Below are positions 49,001-57,830 of a stretch of DNA of 64,000 bases, piece by piece (within the stretch, counting starts at the first letter, position 1; each line of letters opens with the position of its first letter). The notes below the pieces were generated by a model. It was not told where the DNA came from. It was given only the letters and a program-made list of their open reading frames with translations, and ran no database searches. Position numbers and translations under genes: made by a program. This stretch comes from Tritrichomonas musculus (lineage: Eukaryota; Parabasalia; Tritrichomonadida; Tritrichomonadidae). The stretch covers positions 2,403,501 to 2,467,500 of the forward strand of contig JAPFFF010000005.1 of the NCBI GenBank assembly GCA_039105265.1, in the 5' to 3' direction.

Positions 49001-52000
49001 CTCATTTTACTTTCATAATCTGCGTTGTTTTGGTTCAAATCTCGTAAGAAGTTTTTAACATTTTCAACATAGATTCGATAAATCAATTTACGATGTGCAA
49101 CAGCATTTTGATCATCAGAAAAGAAAGAGATATAATTGTCATCTTCAATTTTTTTCAATCTTTGGAGAATTTCTATAAATTTTGGATCATCTCTTTTTTC
49201 TGGATTTTTGAGAGCTGCTTTTAATTCATCATCAACTTTTTGATAAAATGCTTTAATATCAAATCTTTTTAAATTTGCGTATTTAATACGTTTATCAGAT
49301 AATTTTTTCCGATAATCATATTTATTTGGATCAATACAATAAAGTAAATCTAAGAAGTCTTCATCAACATCTCTACCATCTTCTAATTCATCAATCTTGC
49401 AAAGGTCTCCATATTGATTAGGCATTATTTTACCAGTTGTAATAAACTCATAACATAAATTTAGGTAATCAATTGTGTCATCATCTGATTTGAACTTTGA
49501 GAATTCTCTTGTCAAATCTTTCAATTTTGCATATTTGCAAATTTCCTCTTTAATAATATTTTCTTTAACATAGTCATTAGATAGTTTCCATAATGTTTCT
49601 TCTCCATAATCAATAATAATTTTTTCATTGTTTGTTTCAAATGGTTCTAAAAGTTTCAATAGTTTACTTTGTATTTTATATATGTTCAATTCTTCATCTT
49701 TTGGTATTGCATGTGTTAAAAGCATTGCTGCTTGTCTTTTATCATTTTTTAATTGAGAAAAGTTATAATTTATCAGTTCTTGGAAACATTGTATTGTAGA
49801 TTTTTCTTTACAAGTCAAATCTTCAATTTTTGAATTTAATTCTTCATTCTTAATATCTATTTTGAAATATTGTTTCACAATTTCTTTGAATTCATTAGGA
49901 ATATTTGATTTATCTCGAAGTTTTGTAAGGGAACATAATACATAGTTTTCATTTGGAACAATGTTTTCGTCATTTAAATATTTCTTTTCATTCTCATCTT
50001 CTTGTTCATTCAAAAATGTGACAAATTTATGACATAATTCAAATCGTTCTTTGACTTCTTCTCGTTGATATTTTTTAATGGTTTCAATATATCGTTGAAT
50101 TAAGTATTTATCTGATTTGATCCAAAGTTCTTTATCAATTTCTTCTTTAATTTCATGTTTATCATTCTTCTTGCCAAGAATTTCTTCATTGAATTCATAT
50201 ATTGTTTGACGACGATGTACATATTCTCCTTCTTTTGGGATATAACTTGAAATAATAAATGATAATTCTGGATCTTTTTCAAATGATTCAATACATGCTT
50301 GAATAGCATCTTTCATAAAATGTTCTGGAATTTGAATTTTATAGATATTATTATGCATGTGTTCTGTTTTCCATGGATGGTGAATCGATTCAAGAATTTC
50401 AAGCATATCTGGATGAACACTTTTGCTTTCATAAAATTTATCTGATATTTTATGTCGTTTTTCATTCATATCTGGAATTATTGAATGATCTGACAATAAT
50501 TTAGGTTTATATTTCTTCGTATATTCTAATAATAAATTCAAATATTCCCATTCATCTTTTTCGATCTTCTTTTTCCCTTCTTCTTTTTCAATTCCTAAAG
50601 CCTCTTCATCTGAAACTAATCTTTCAATTGTTATTAAATTTGGGCTTTCCCACAATCGATTTCTCCAAGATTCACTTTCTTCAAAAGTAACTGTTTTATT
50701 TGGATATTTATGACAAAGCAATTTATGATACATTTCGCGTTGTTCTTTGTTTGATTTTTCTTCGTAAATGGGAAAATAAGCATCTTTCAAATTTGTCATT
50801 TGGTCATCTATTGTTTTTACAATTTTGCTATCTTCTAAAATTTTTCTCATTGGAAAAATTATATTTGTACGATACCAATCTTCATTCATGTGTTTGATAT
50901 CAGTGAAATCAGTTTTAATGTACTTTTCACATAGACCGTTTGTTAAAAAATGAAAATTATTAAATTTGTTTTCCATAAGGTAACTTAATAGTTCCTTAAA
51001 GAGGTCTAATGATCTCGTCAAAATAGATTTATTGATCTTGGGAAGATTGATCATTTTCTTTTTTTCTTTTGTTTTATTATCCTCAATATAAATCTCGTCT
51101 TCTCCTTCTAACATTATGAATTGCCTTTCTGTATCGGGCTCAAAATCTGGACAATTCAATATGAATGGTAATTGATGTTTTTCTGAACCAATAAGTGGGA
51201 AAGTGCAATACAAGCATGTTTTGTTGTCATGTGAAACAAGGTTTGTATCGTTGAATTCAATGGCTATTTGGAGTCTCAAATTTCTGGTTCTCTCATATTT
51301 TTCGGTTAATATTTCATTTGGTTCATCTATTGATATTACTAAGAATTTCCTTTCATAATCCTTGGATTCATCAGTAACTTTAAAAGAATGAATAGAAAAA
51401 TGATTCATTTGCTTTGCCTCTTTTCTTTCGATTTTTGATTTTTTTTCCATATAATTAAAAGTGAAATTCTTAACTTTGGTAGCAAAAAGCATTGTCTGAG
51501 CACCACAATTAATAAATGACTGATGTCCATAATTTATAGCGTCTTCATTTGAGTTTCTGTATGTAAACCTTGTCGTAAAATCGTTAAAACGGTCAAGTTT
51601 TTGAAAACTATCTCTCATCTTATGAAGACCTTCTTTGATTTGTTCCTCATTAAATCCATTCCTGTATAAAATAACGCGAAAACCTGTAACTACTGTGTTA
51701 TCTTCATCATAATAAATATTTGTTTCGACTTCAATAATTTGGGATAACGTTAAAGTTGTCATGAAACCTGTTCCAAATCTTCCTGTACTTTCTCCAACTC
51801 TTTTCCCTTCGCTATATTTATACATTAGCCCACACATTGCTTTTCCTGTAAAAACGCCACCGTCATGTTGAAATGTAACTGTTTTATCAGGCATGATGTT
51901 AACAACTGCTGAAACTTGCTTGTTAGGTTCAAGACTATCTTGAGCATTTTGAAGCAGCTCCCATATCCATCTTGTTTGATCAACTTTTTCTGGACTTTGT

Positions 52001-52104
52001 AACTCGCGAACCCTATTTAAAACACTTTTAACGTACATATTGTCCATTACATCGTCTTTCACTGCTTCAATGCTTTTAATTGGGCATTCTTCAAGAATAG
52101 TCAT
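43018..52104 (-). CDS. Giant protein with three sacsin-type GHKL ATPase modules
   Basis: The 3028-residue product carries three GHKL (Hsp90/sacsin-like) ATPase modules. Module 1 (from about residue 40) has WIWELLQNAQDS, VTFQHDGGVFTG and STGRFGTGFMTT. Module 2 (from about 1030) has WGFELIQNARDT, LIFRHNGEDFTF and IGRFGTGFMST. Module 3 (from about 2005) has WPWELIQNAKDT, LIFQHNGSDFTL and STGKFGCGFLTT. These are the ATP-binding N box (E-x-x-x-N-x-x-D), the D/N-G box and the glycine lid of the family, and the family's role is chaperone-like ATP-driven remodelling. Between modules 1 and 2 are long helical linkers, and residues 496-752 and 1470-1726 are nearly identical. The C-terminal 800 residues are unrelated to known domains as far as I see. 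No J domain, UBL or HEPN domain was noticed, unlike human sacsin. The start follows a TCACT initiator-like motif. Confidence 0.88.
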   Translation of the reverse strand: MTILEECPIKSIEAVKDDVMDNMYVKSVLNRVRELQSPEKVDQTRWIWELLQNAQDSLEPNKQVSAVVNIMPDKTVTFQHDGGVFTGKAMCGLMYKYSEGKRVGESTGRFGTGFMTTLTLSQIIEVETNIYYDEDNTVVTGFRVILYRNGFNEEQIKEGLHKMRDSFQKLDRFNDFTTRFTYRNSNEDAINYGHQSFINCGAQTMLFATKVKNFTFNYMEKKSKIERKEAKQMNHFSIHSFKVTDESKDYERKFLVISIDEPNEILTEKYERTRNLRLQIAIEFNDTNLVSHDNKTCLYCTFPLIGSEKHQLPFILNCPDFEPDTERQFIMLEGEDEIYIEDNKTKEKKKMINLPKINKSILTRSLDLFKELLSYLMENKFNNFHFLTNGLCEKYIKTDFTDIKHMNEDWYRTNIIFPMRKILEDSKIVKTIDDQMTNLKDAYFPIYEEKSNKEQREMYHKLLCHKYPNKTVTFEESESWRNRLWESPNLITIERLVSDEEALGIEKEEGKKKIEKDEWEYLNLLLEYTKKYKPKLLSDHSIIPDMNEKRHKISDKFYESKSVHPDMLEILESIHHPWKTEHMHNNIYKIQIPEHFMKDAIQACIESFEKDPELSFIISSYIPKEGEYVHRRQTIYEFNEEILGKKNDKHEIKEEIDKELWIKSDKYLIQRYIETIKKYQREEVKERFELCHKFVTFLNEQEDENEKKYLNDENIVPNENYVLCSLTKLRDKSNIPNEFKEIVKQYFKIDIKNEELNSKIEDLTCKEKSTIQCFQELINYNFSQLKNDKRQAAMLLTHAIPKDEELNIYKIQSKLLKLLEPFETNNEKIIIDYGEETLWKLSNDYVKENIIKEEICKYAKLKDLTREFSKFKSDDDTIDYLNLCYEFITTGKIMPNQYGDLCKIDELEDGRDVDEDFLDLLYCIDPNKYDYRKKLSDKRIKYANLKRFDIKAFYQKVDDELKAALKNPEKRDDPKFIEILQRLKKIEDDNYISFFSDDQNAVAHRKLIYRIYVENVKNFLRDLNQNNADYESKMRWGFELIQNARDTIINIPGRKVSITIIYEPHKHLIFRHNGEDFTFDSLLGLLFKMSEGKEKGQKTIGRFGTGFMSTHILNKVVELQGNLLKKDGKRNKFWVQIDRRGSGSNELIEHAENMTKSLKESFEETIDFTEFKYSIENENVDEIIKIGLECIHQNLPTTLISCPEIEQVKVINNNKEIVYKYNSNDRSIYKKVDDGSESGRYFLVAQSNQPNAIFSQFKVQPNLQLSIIDTLEIENNSIKKSESESLFCSFPLIGSKKMFEFTITINSPNFEPSTERNKIFLNKKENQSITESSVNKEILEQSVNLFKNIVDQCINAQLNNLFFLANGLLFKNPNLFNESFDREWYTNTFIDRMHKVLENSRIVKTIDDEKTFLKDAYFPIYEENSNKEQREMYHKLLCHKYPNKTATFEESESWENLLWKELHLITIDNLVSDEEALGIEKEEGKKKIEKDEWEYLNLLLEYTKKYKPKLLSDHSIIPDMNEKRHKISDKFYESKSVHPDMLEILESIHHPWKTEHMHNNIYKIQIPEHFMKDAIQACIESFEKDPELSFIISSYIPKEGEYVHRRQTIYEFNEEILGKKNDKHEIKEEIDKELWIKSDKYLIQRYIETIKKYQREEVKERFELCHKFVTFLNEQEDENEKKYLNDENIVPNENYVLCSLTKLRDKSNIPNEFKEIVKQYFKIDINNDELNRQINDIHCSQSQDISIYQDEINEKINEINNKIEASEFLFHFRPKENLGDIFQKVEEIQSLYNTFIHNTTNNDIFQNDNAIQTNLSSFTLWDNASKIIIKAIMDTINNFNEFEVFKNAYNFDEERAISLLNMCYIYEQNIKIPLLDGQLCLFSDSRPFYRSDNIDKDIIKYITLANPDDKIKSESACRGIVHPKLRLHDIQNIASKINYATVQLRGNKKLRDNPEIMKLIEKMNWETFDNNTRYNDMNNIQKEKLLIFGKLFITNLGPRLRELENPSESMKKRWPWELIQNAKDTIVAEKDKKIDIKFTYDSNHLIFQHNGSDFTLKQYLAMVYKFSQDKHENKESTGKFGCGFLTTHIISRVVILRGNLKKENGINGFEVTLDRTGHEDSELEESLKRTEESKIIYENKPFEYTSFEYKYNDPENIDRVNIGIENLKKNLPLVLLFCSNINSVVIKNLDKDEEIKYSLPSKRGNIIEVEIKNNDEIQHRRFIYFNTERQSKHIPNLYSLSDRNKIEISAVIEIDSNNKIISHHDNESLYCVFPLVGSKLRFPFIINSPQFETLTDRNGIFLKSSPQNTSTYDEINYEILQISLELYKQIIEFCISKNCSRLGYLAEGLKCKYEKEDHFNPELFSSVFLKRAIEILISYPVFITSNGRQKYNDVYLIDYSYPTKEEIEPSKFQQYQNDFYSLFQHVYSNPINFEESISWFCNLWDGHPFKLINHLDLLRKISNYGTITGLPFPGDFQRQVEFINETLDFVFEYDKIQFKYIKLIPNQNQQFCIDNSNLYFAPDVYEEAIQLIHRLGGNWRINHVFQQIKVQSYLPIHEIKDAESMILGLITKENAKIMMEYIIPNHQMRIQMHDYSCVLLNIPKNTIELPGFSNDTWRLTDLIVAQFFIERIESLKRIQNPIESVKWLNDLINFLLENNLVDKYYLQKHIIFPNENQIFKDFSSISRDRIIYKDIKDALQNYCKIDIKNILLHQDFTIDIGFNQIFINKYRQNIIDFYKFKYNYNYGDDYQLQDKLHFSLILFKYITNDGNIQENQKLLLKCYNFLLNNNIEEISLNDSMDSIIFNYVSEYISYQINQYLKGKHTISNLQSSLSESAMDKIINYLNILYKFAKNIAYVPCRKGIFRRNNKLVILDSSTKLSENVISLLIFEQSIKNLLNNKDLCEKSDFLNYYLAMEGINCPLVNKNSNYIIVTEICKRIDSKIKRKCSIIITIDNIDLKILLNDLINFIDLNDYWQHFSEFRQLRDFLIANYIVTKNDRDMILKIHKMPKEYCTQIMDVINKYENGT
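46929..47697 (-). repeat. Near-identical 769-bp internal block, copy in module 2
   Basis: Matches 49851-50619 at an offset of exactly 2922 bases with only two differences that I can find. Outside this block the modules diverge sharply, except for a second short stretch about 47742-47860 versus 50664-50782. Confidence 0.9.
49851..50619 (-). repeat. Near-identical 769-bp internal block, copy in module 1
   Basis: Partner of 46929-47697. It encodes residues about 496-752 (for example KYKPKLLSDHSIIPDMNEKR) with the same amino acids as the copy in module 2. The block ends abruptly at both sides, as gene conversion or a very recent duplication would give. Confidence 0.9.
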
Positions 52105-52118
52105 TTGTATAATTTAAC

Positions 52119-52123
52119 AGTGA
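52119..52123 (-). promoter_or_regulatory. Initiator-like motif TCACT
   Basis: On the minus strand, TCACT places a potential +1 A at 52121, 17 bases before the ATG at 52104. It fits the trichomonad initiator consensus. Confidence 0.45.
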
Positions 52124-54397
52124 GATGAAAATATTATTTTGTTTGGTAATAACAGTACATTTATTATGAAAACAATTCTTTTTTCTCAATAATTAGTATA
52201 ATTTAAACCTTTTATATTAGATTAATATTGTATTTATATATTTTAAAATTTATTTTAGTAAAAAGTATTATTAATAAGTCATTACTTATTTGAATAAAAG
52301 AATAATTATGTTTTTAAAATAACGAACCTCCCGACTAATTTCTCAAATTAATATTGATTGAATTGGAGTATTTAAAATTGAATTACAATTATTTGATACT
52401 TTTGTATTAATATTCAATTTTGAAAAGGCCAAAATCTTATCTTCTCAATCTGGTTCAAAAACGATTTGAGAAAAAAATTCGCCTTTCCCGATCAAATAAT
52501 AAGGTGAAAATATCAATTTAAAGATATTTTTTCAAATCCTTCTGAAAATTTAATTAAAAAAGTTTAAGTCTCTCTATCGTTATTTCGCAATAGGAAAACA
52601 ATCAAATTTATATGGAGAAAATGAAGTTAAACTTTTTCAATAGTTTAGATTATAAAAAATGTGTGGGGAAACTTATACTTTCTCAAAATTGGCTCTAGAT
52701 TTTATGATGAAATTAATATTATTAATAAATATAATCATTATATATCATAATATATTAATAACTAAGCATTTTCAACCTACAATTTAAAGATAAATGAATT
52801 TTAAAATTATTTTTTAAAAAAATTCAATAGAAAAGAGAATATTTTATTTTACATAAATTGTTATTATATATATAATAAAATATATTAGCTATATTAAACA
52901 TTTATTTTCAGATTTCTAATTTGTATTTGAAAATATTTCCAAATATCTAATTTTTTTATTTACATTTCACTTGGTTTTTTGATAGAAAATTTAAGAGAAA
53001 ATTATGTGGTGTGAAATGTTCAGTATAGAAAATAATGTGGTGTGATATGAATAATTGAATATAGTATCTTAATATATCTCATGATTTTTAATATAAATTT
53101 CTAATATTTTTATTATAATAATTATAAAGTATTAGATTGTAATTATTTGCAAATTCATTTTTTATAATATTTGAAATCTACTAAGTTATAAATCAAATAT
53201 TTTTTCCAAGTCGATTTTCTAAAAATTGTAGGTTCAAATTATAGCAGGATCGGACTATATTAATTTATGAAGTATGCATATTTGATAGCCTGAATTAAGT
53301 TGAAAAATCTAGTGCCAATCTTATCACAATTCAATTTAAAATTTTATAATCATTTTCTTAATTTAACTCATCAATTAAATCAGTTTTGTTTGTTTTTATA
53401 CAGCTAACATATTTTATTTTACATATAAAACAAATATATTGATCTAATTTAAACTCTATAAATTTTATTGTTGAAAAATGGAGAAAAATATTAATTATTC
53501 CAAACTCTTAAAAATAAATGAAAATATTATTTTTATATAATTAAGTTATTGCACAATAATATACATGAATATTGTTTGCCCAAAATTAATATTTATTGAA
53601 TTATCATAAAAATAAGTTTTTTCAAAATACGTTATTTTGAGTTTCCCCACACATTATAAAAAAACTTTGGCATCTATTTATATTTTTACATAATTTTTAC
53701 AGAGACTAATAAAAATAGTATTAATATTTAATTAATCGAAAACCAAAAAATAGGCATATTACCAACCAACATATAATTTTTGAAATTCAATTTAAAATCA
53801 TTGTTTTTTTGAATTTTTCATATTTAATTTTTTGTTAATTAATATATTAAATATTTTATATAACTCTATAATGTAAAATGTATATTATATTAAAGTAGAA
53901 ATAAATAATATATATTTAAAATTAATTTATGCTTTAATAATAAAAATAGTAGGGGAAAAAAAATATTTATTATTTCAATATATAAATAATAATGACTGAA
54001 AAAGTTAAAATTTGAGTAAAAATATAATAAAATATATACCAGTATATCTTTAAAAAATAAATGTTTTTTTTAAATATATAAGTATCAATATATTATTAAT
54101 ATATACAAAAATAATAAATAAACTAAAAAGAAATATATATTTATATTTCATCAATTTTTATAAAAAATTTTTTTTTCTCACAATTATAAATCCATTTTTA
54201 TTCAGAAAAATAAAAATAGAAATATCTCAAAAATAACAGTATGAAATCCTTATTTATAAATGTTTATTCTTAGTTTCATAATAAAAGTAAAGAAAATATA
54301 ATCAAAATTAAAAAAATTTTTCAATTACTCCGCGTGAATTCATCCAAAATAAATTGAATAAATAAAATTACCAAAAGGACAATTTTTCCACTAGTTT
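52124..54397. other. AT-rich non-coding gap, possible MITE ends
   Basis: About 2.3 kb with no supported gene, very AT-rich. ATGTGTGGGGAAACT at 52659-52673 recurs inverted at 53640-53654, 996 bp across, and could be the ends of a decayed transposon. A GTGGTGTGA-type word recurs at about 53007-53016 and 53037-53046. The stretch 53700-54397 has only A/T runs and microsatellite-like sequence. Confidence 0.55.
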
Positions 54398-57300
54398 ATG
54401 AACTCTGAAGAAGAAGAAGAATTTGATTTAGAAGATTATGAAAAGCACAGGAAACTTTTTTTTAACGGCAAGATAAGATATTATGAAGTTATTAATCAAA
54501 AAACTGGTAAGAAATATATCGCAAAAAATTGGAAAAAATCTCTTGACGATTTTCGAAGGAAAAAAATCATTGATTTATATCGAGAAGTTTATATTATTTC
54601 AAAAATAAATCATCCATCTATTTTAAAATATATTGGATTTAGTAAATACAATTTCAAATCTGATAACAAACCAGTAATTATATTTGAGCACATTTCGTAT
54701 GGTCCATTAACATTAATTTTAAAGCCAAGAGACGGAATATATATTGAAACTCCAACAAAAGATGATAACTCTGATTCAAAAGATATTAAATTAAATGATA
54801 CGCAAAAATTAATATTAATTTACGGAATTGCTGCAGGAATGTCATATTTACATTCATATGATATTATTCATCGAAACCTAAATCCGTCATCTATCTTCTT
54901 TGATGATTCTTTTTTACCAAAAATTTCTGGATTTAATATTTCAAAAGAGCTCTCAAAAAGTTTACCATTAGATGAACCACGGAAAGATGGAAAATTTAAA
55001 GGCGAAGAATTTTACCTTGCTCCTGAAGTTTTAAAAAAATTAGAATATGGAAAACCAAGTGATGTTTATTCATTCGCTCTTCTTATGTACGAAATCGTCA
55101 CAGAAGAGGCGCCAAACATTGGAGAGAATGGAGTTGAATCGAAATTTGAATCCAAAATTCCATTATGTTATCAAATTTTGATTGAAAAATGTTGGTCACC
55201 AAATCCAAATGATAGGCCAACATTTGATGAAATTGTGTCAGAACTTAAAAACAATTCGCAATACATTACAAAGGAAGTCGATGAAAACGAATTCAAAAAT
55301 TATGTAAATTTCATAGAAAATTCTCAAATTTCATTTGATGAAGAAAAAGTTATTGATGAAATGGATGATATTTTTGAATTGTATAAAAGTGAATTTAAAA
55401 AATCTAAAATTAATCCAAAATTACGTGGACCTATTAACTCATCATGTGATTTAGACATTTCAAAATACAAAACAATAGGTGATAAATTTAATACTTACGC
55501 TTTTGAGAAAGAAACAAAAACAAGATTTCACATTGAATTTTGTAAAAAAGAAATCAATAGTTTTTTAAGATATGAAATAGTTAATTTTGCCAGAAGTATT
55601 AATATTATGTCACGTTTAAATCATCCATCAATAATAAAATTTGTTGGTTATAGTCCTATTGATTTTGACAATCAAACAAAACCGATTTTTATTACAGAAA
55701 ATTTTTATCAAATTGGAGTGCCAAAAGATGATACAAGAAAACTGATTATAATTTATGGAATAGCTTCAGGAATGGCTTATTTGCATTCTCATAACATTAT
55801 TCATCGTAATTTAAAAGCAGAAATTATAATTGGTAACACTAAATATGGTTTACCAAAAATTTATGGATTCGAAATAGCTAAAGAAATAAATGATGATTCA
55901 ATAAAGCCAAATAAAACAATTAAAGGTCCACCTGTTTACATTGCACCAGAAGTTTATTTACATAAAGGATATAGTAAAAAAAGTGATGTTTATGCTTTTT
56001 CATTAATTGCATATGAAATTATTACAGGGCAAAGACCATATGACGATCTTCCTAGTCCAAAAGAAATCAAGAAAAAAATTGTTGAAGAGAATGAACATCC
56101 AATATTTGATAAACCAATTTTAAATTGTTATAGAGAATTGATTGAAAAATGCTGGTCATTTGATCCTAACTTGCGTCCATCATTTTCTGAGATTTTAATT
56201 GAACTTAAAACAAATCCAGAATTCATTACCGATACAGTTGATAAAGATTTGTTTTTTGAATATGTTGCTTATCTTGATGAATTTAACGTAACTTTTGAAC
56301 CAAATAGAAGAGTTAAACAACTTGATGATATTTTAGAAAATAAACTTCATTCATATCTAGATATAAGACCATCACTTCATTTTAAAAACATGTGTGACAC
56401 TGAAAAAAATAATCTTGTTGTTGATGATGATTCTTATTTAAATATTAACGATTTTAAATATAGTTCATATCGTGACAAAGAAGGTAATTTTTACAAAGTT
56501 GAAGCGGTAACTAAAAATCATTCAGATTTTTTGTATGCAAAAAAGCATCCTTATATTGAGCCAGAATATTTTTTAAAACATGAAATTATCAATTTTTCAA
56601 GAGAACTTAACATACTACTGCAATTAAACCATCCATCTATTTTAAAATTCTTTGGATATGGTTTGGATTATCATGAAGAACCAAATATTTTTGTTGAATA
56701 CTCATCAAATGGCTCTTTAGGCAGAATTCTTAGTCTTGAAAGAGAGAAAAGTGAAAAACTTAAAACCCAAGCCAACTCATTTGTTTTCTCAGATAATGTT
56801 CTTGAAAATAAAAAACGCAAAATTAATGATAAAAATGAAAATGAAGAAGATAATAAAAATGAAGAAGATAATGAAAATGAAGAAGATAATAAAAATGAAA
56901 ATGATAATGAAAATGAAGAAGATAATGAAAATGAAGAAGATAATGAAAATGTAGAAGATAATGAAAATGTAGAAGATAATGAAAATGTAGAAGATAATGA
57001 AAATGAAGAAGATAATGAAAATGAAGAAGATAATGAAAATGAAGAAGATAATGAAAATGAAGAAGATAATGAAAATGAAGAAGATAATGAAAATGTAGAA
57101 GATAATGAAAATGTAGAAGATAATGAAAATGAAGAAGATAATGAAAATGAAGAAGATAATGAAAATGAAGAAGATGAAGAAGATGAAAATGACTCTAAAG
57201 AAGAAGAAGAAGAAGAAGAAATTTATGAGAGCGAAGAAGAAGATAACAGTGAAAAAGATGAGGAAATAAATATTTGCTTAGATGAAACAGATAAATTAAT

Positions 57301-57829
57301 TATAATCTATGGAATAGCTGCAGGAATGCATTATTTGCATTCACACAACATTTTGCATCGAGATTTGAAGCCATATAATATATATATCGACGATCTTTTA
57401 TATCCGAAAATATCTGGATTTAATATATCAAAAGAAGTCACAAATGATTTTGATGAAGCAAATATAACCATTAAAGGAACTCCGGCATATGTTGCACCAG
57501 AAGTTTATTTGAATAAAGGATACTGTAAAAAGAGTGATGTTTATGCATTTTCGCTGATTGTATATGAAATTGTAACTGGAGTAAAACCATATGAAAAATT
57601 TTTAAGTCCAAAAGAAATCAAGAAAAAAGTTGTTGAAGAAAATGAACGTCCTACATTTAAAATTCCAATTCAAAATTGTTATAAAGAATTGATAGAAAAA
57701 TGCTGGTCAGCTGATCCTAATTTACGTCCATCTTTTTCAGAAATTTTAAATGAACTTAAAACAAATCCAGATTTTATTATTGATGCAGTTGATGAGTCAA
57801 GGTATAAAGATTATATAAAAATTTATTGA
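54398..57829 (+). CDS. Pseudokinase array, 5' part (three TKL-like domains)
   Basis: A 1143-residue frame with three TKL-like kinase domains. Domain 1 (residues about 10-290) has HRNLNPSS in place of HRD-K-x-x-N and SGF in place of DFG, and no glycine loop. Domain 2 (about 350-640) has HRNLKAEI and YGF for DFG. Domain 3 (about 690-1135) keeps HRDLKPYN but has SGF for DFG and carries a long acidic insert (residues about 813-954) between the hinge region and helix E. All three therefore lack key catalytic residues, so they are pseudokinases in the known-family sense and probably bind or regulate other kinases. The stop at 57827-57829 follows a five-A run; one A fewer would let the frame continue into the next kinase domains (see the next entry). 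This is a large host gene family in trichomonads. The ATG at 54398 follows a very AT-rich leader. Confidence 0.85.
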   Translation: MNSEEEEEFDLEDYEKHRKLFFNGKIRYYEVINQKTGKKYIAKNWKKSLDDFRRKKIIDLYREVYIISKINHPSILKYIGFSKYNFKSDNKPVIIFEHISYGPLTLILKPRDGIYIETPTKDDNSDSKDIKLNDTQKLILIYGIAAGMSYLHSYDIIHRNLNPSSIFFDDSFLPKISGFNISKELSKSLPLDEPRKDGKFKGEEFYLAPEVLKKLEYGKPSDVYSFALLMYEIVTEEAPNIGENGVESKFESKIPLCYQILIEKCWSPNPNDRPTFDEIVSELKNNSQYITKEVDENEFKNYVNFIENSQISFDEEKVIDEMDDIFELYKSEFKKSKINPKLRGPINSSCDLDISKYKTIGDKFNTYAFEKETKTRFHIEFCKKEINSFLRYEIVNFARSINIMSRLNHPSIIKFVGYSPIDFDNQTKPIFITENFYQIGVPKDDTRKLIIIYGIASGMAYLHSHNIIHRNLKAEIIIGNTKYGLPKIYGFEIAKEINDDSIKPNKTIKGPPVYIAPEVYLHKGYSKKSDVYAFSLIAYEIITGQRPYDDLPSPKEIKKKIVEENEHPIFDKPILNCYRELIEKCWSFDPNLRPSFSEILIELKTNPEFITDTVDKDLFFEYVAYLDEFNVTFEPNRRVKQLDDILENKLHSYLDIRPSLHFKNMCDTEKNNLVVDDDSYLNINDFKYSSYRDKEGNFYKVEAVTKNHSDFLYAKKHPYIEPEYFLKHEIINFSRELNILLQLNHPSILKFFGYGLDYHEEPNIFVEYSSNGSLGRILSLEREKSEKLKTQANSFVFSDNVLENKKRKINDKNENEEDNKNEEDNENEEDNKNENDNENEEDNENEEDNENVEDNENVEDNENVEDNENEEDNENEEDNENEEDNENEEDNENEEDNENVEDNENVEDNENEEDNENEEDNENEEDEEDENDSKEEEEEEEIYESEEEDNSEKDEEINICLDETDKLIIIYGIAAGMHYLHSHNILHRDLKPYNIYIDDLLYPKISGFNISKEVTNDFDEANITIKGTPAYVAPEVYLNKGYCKKSDVYAFSLIVYEIVTGVKPYEKFLSPKEIKKKVVEENERPTFKIPIQNCYKELIEKCWSADPNLRPSFSEILNELKTNPDFIIDAVDESRYKDYIKIY
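56836..57200 (+). repeat. Acidic 18-bp minisatellite in a kinase domain
   Basis: Roughly 17 units of an 18-bp repeat encode NEEDNE or NVEDNE, giving a poly-acidic insert in the third pseudokinase domain. It lies between the hinge region and helix E, away from the missing catalytic residues. The repeat number is likely to vary between strains. Confidence 0.85.
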
Positions 57830-57830
57830 A

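Noticed and set aside
47178-50309. Two almost identical 69-residue minus-strand frames
   Set aside because: Shadows of the near-identical block of the triple GHKL protein.
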